Shown here one piece after another: positions 6,019 through 6,427 of a stretch of 6,427 nucleotides of DNA. Under the pieces are notes generated by a model. That model ran no database searches and was not told where the DNA came from. It saw only the letters and a list, made by a program, of their open reading frames with translations. The position numbers were made by a program, and so were the translations under genes. Each line of letters opens with the position of its first letter. The first letter of the stretch is position 1. Source of the stretch: Candidatus Bathyarchaeota archaeon (GTDB lineage: Archaea > Thermoproteota > Bathyarchaeia > TCS64); contig DAOVCM010000054.1 of NCBI GenBank assembly GCA_030670015.1, positions 1 through 6,427 of the forward strand, given 5' to 3'.

Positions 6019-6027
6019 CTATATGTA
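6019..6027 (-). promoter_or_regulatory. TATA-like box for thrS
   Basis: The minus strand reads ACATATAGG here. A transcript start about 26 nt downstream, near 5997, would give a leader of about 24 nt with the AGGTGA site in it. thrS could then be transcribed without dph6. Confidence 0.45.
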
Positions 6028-6178
6028 CACTTAATCCTGACTGCCTTTCATATGGTCGCCAAGAACGGAGAGGACAACCTAAACGTACTCGGAAGCGGGC
6101 CTCACGGCCTAATATGTTTGGTGGGCGATCACCGCTAAACCTCTCCAGAACCCAGTGATCGATTCCCTCTTTTAACTT

Positions 6179-6427
6179 TTATGCATCACCGTTTTTAGGA
6201 AGCAGTCTTGCATCCTCCACCAAGTAGCTCCCCCGCACGCCATCCCAGACCTGGCGGGCCCTAGCTACTTTCAGCCTTCTCCTGAACCACGGTGCATCTA
6301 GGACGAGCGTTTCCATCTCTCCACCCTCTCCACAAACATTGATGCCAAACCTTTGGTTTAAACTCCTCAACTCCCTCACAGCCCCTATGTCCAGAATCCT
6401 ACCCAGCCATCGTTGATCCAGCCCTTG
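6179..6427 (-). CDS. dph6: Diphthine-ammonia ligase (Dph6 family), C-terminal part, cut by right edge
   Basis: The last 82 codons of a minus-strand gene enter from the right edge in an open frame. The product reads QGLDQRWLGRILD, then LRSLNQRFGINVCGEGGEME, then TLVLDAPWFRRRL, and ends SYLVEDARLLPKNGDA. The GINxCGEGGExETxVLDAPxF block is the hallmark of the Dph6/MJ0570-type ATP pyrophosphatase family, and GLDxxWLGR is the usual block before it. The enzyme uses ATP and ammonia to amidate diphthine on elongation factor 2, the last step of diphthamide synthesis. The N-terminal PP-loop nucleotide-binding part lies outside the window. The protein ends where family members normally end. It lies upstream of thrS on the same strand with a 205-nt gap, so co-transcription is possible but thrS appears to have its own promoter. 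Confidence 0.88.
   Translation of the reverse strand, partial: QGLDQRWLGRILDIGAVRELRSLNQRFGINVCGEGGEMETLVLDAPWFRRRLKVARARQVWDGVRGSYLVEDARLLPKNGDA

Larger units (their letters stand above)
5974..6178 (-). other. dph6-thrS gap with possible structured RNA
   Basis: On the minus strand the right half can form a 9-bp stem with one G-U pair (6153-6161 with 6126-6134, 18-nt loop). It can also form a GGCC-GTGA-GGCC hairpin (6098-6109) whose loop fits the GNRA class. A 7-bp match between GGAGAGG (6140-6146, inside the first loop) and CCTCTCC (6067-6073) would make a pseudoknot. The left half holds the thrS promoter and ribosome binding site. No known RNA family, such as tRNA, 5S rRNA or C/D box RNA, was recognised. 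It could be an unannotated small RNA or a long leader, or the pairings could be chance. Confidence 0.25.

Noticed and set aside
4633..6138. Plus-strand frames opposite thrS, of about 80-100 codons
   Set aside because: They are antisense shadows of a well-conserved synthetase with no ribosome binding sites or recognisable products.
6120..6180. A tRNA T-arm-like GATCGATTC on the plus strand
   Set aside because: The second T of the T loop is replaced, the flanking bases do not pair as a T stem, and no acceptor or anticodon stem can be formed.
1..6427. CRISPR array, insertion sequence or attachment site
   Set aside because: I saw no regularly spaced repeats, transposase or integrase motifs, or paired terminal repeats when reading through both strands.

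Overview
This window is archaeal. It carries the C-terminal end of a Dph6-type diphthine-ammonia ligase (diphthamide synthesis is confined to archaea and eukaryotes) and a threonyl-tRNA synthetase of archaeal sequence type. Several genes have TATA-like boxes about 25 nt before the expected transcript start. GTG/TTG starts, AGGTGA-type ribosome binding sites and oligo-T transcript ends are common. AGG-rich arginine usage and the free-standing, editing-less ThrRS suggest a Thermoproteota/Bathyarchaeia-like lineage, but that placement is an inference.

Layout. Positions 1-166 (minus) hold the first 55 codons of an unrecognised gene. It is divergent from an RsmB/NSUN-family m5C RNA methyltransferase at 288-1658 (plus). 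A 399-nt AT-rich gap (1659-2057) holds oligo-T terminators and a 14-codon mini-ORF with a strong ribosome binding site. A 12-helix major facilitator transporter follows at 2058-3254 (minus). After another AT-rich gap (3255-3645) a small secreted or membrane-anchored Ig-like protein lies at 3646-4146 (plus). A 68-71 residue zinc-binding-type protein (plus, ends 4522) runs tail-to-tail into thrS (4519-5973, minus), and the two stop codons share the palindrome CTAG. Upstream of thrS, after a 205-nt gap with potential RNA secondary structure, dph6 enters from the right edge (6179-6427, minus).

Functionally, the flanks are translation genes: RNA m5C methylation, tRNA-Thr charging, the diphthamide modification of elongation factor 2, and a basic zinc protein whose setting suggests an RNA or ribosome role. 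The middle (about 1.66-4.3 kb) is visibly richer in A+T and holds cell-surface genes (transporter, secreted protein), which looks like an accessory segment between core genes. I see no CRISPR array, insertion sequence, tRNA or rRNA. No clear new multi-gene system is present. The items most worth a second look are the ThrRS without an editing domain, the conserved-looking zinc protein beside it, and the structured gap between dph6 and thrS.
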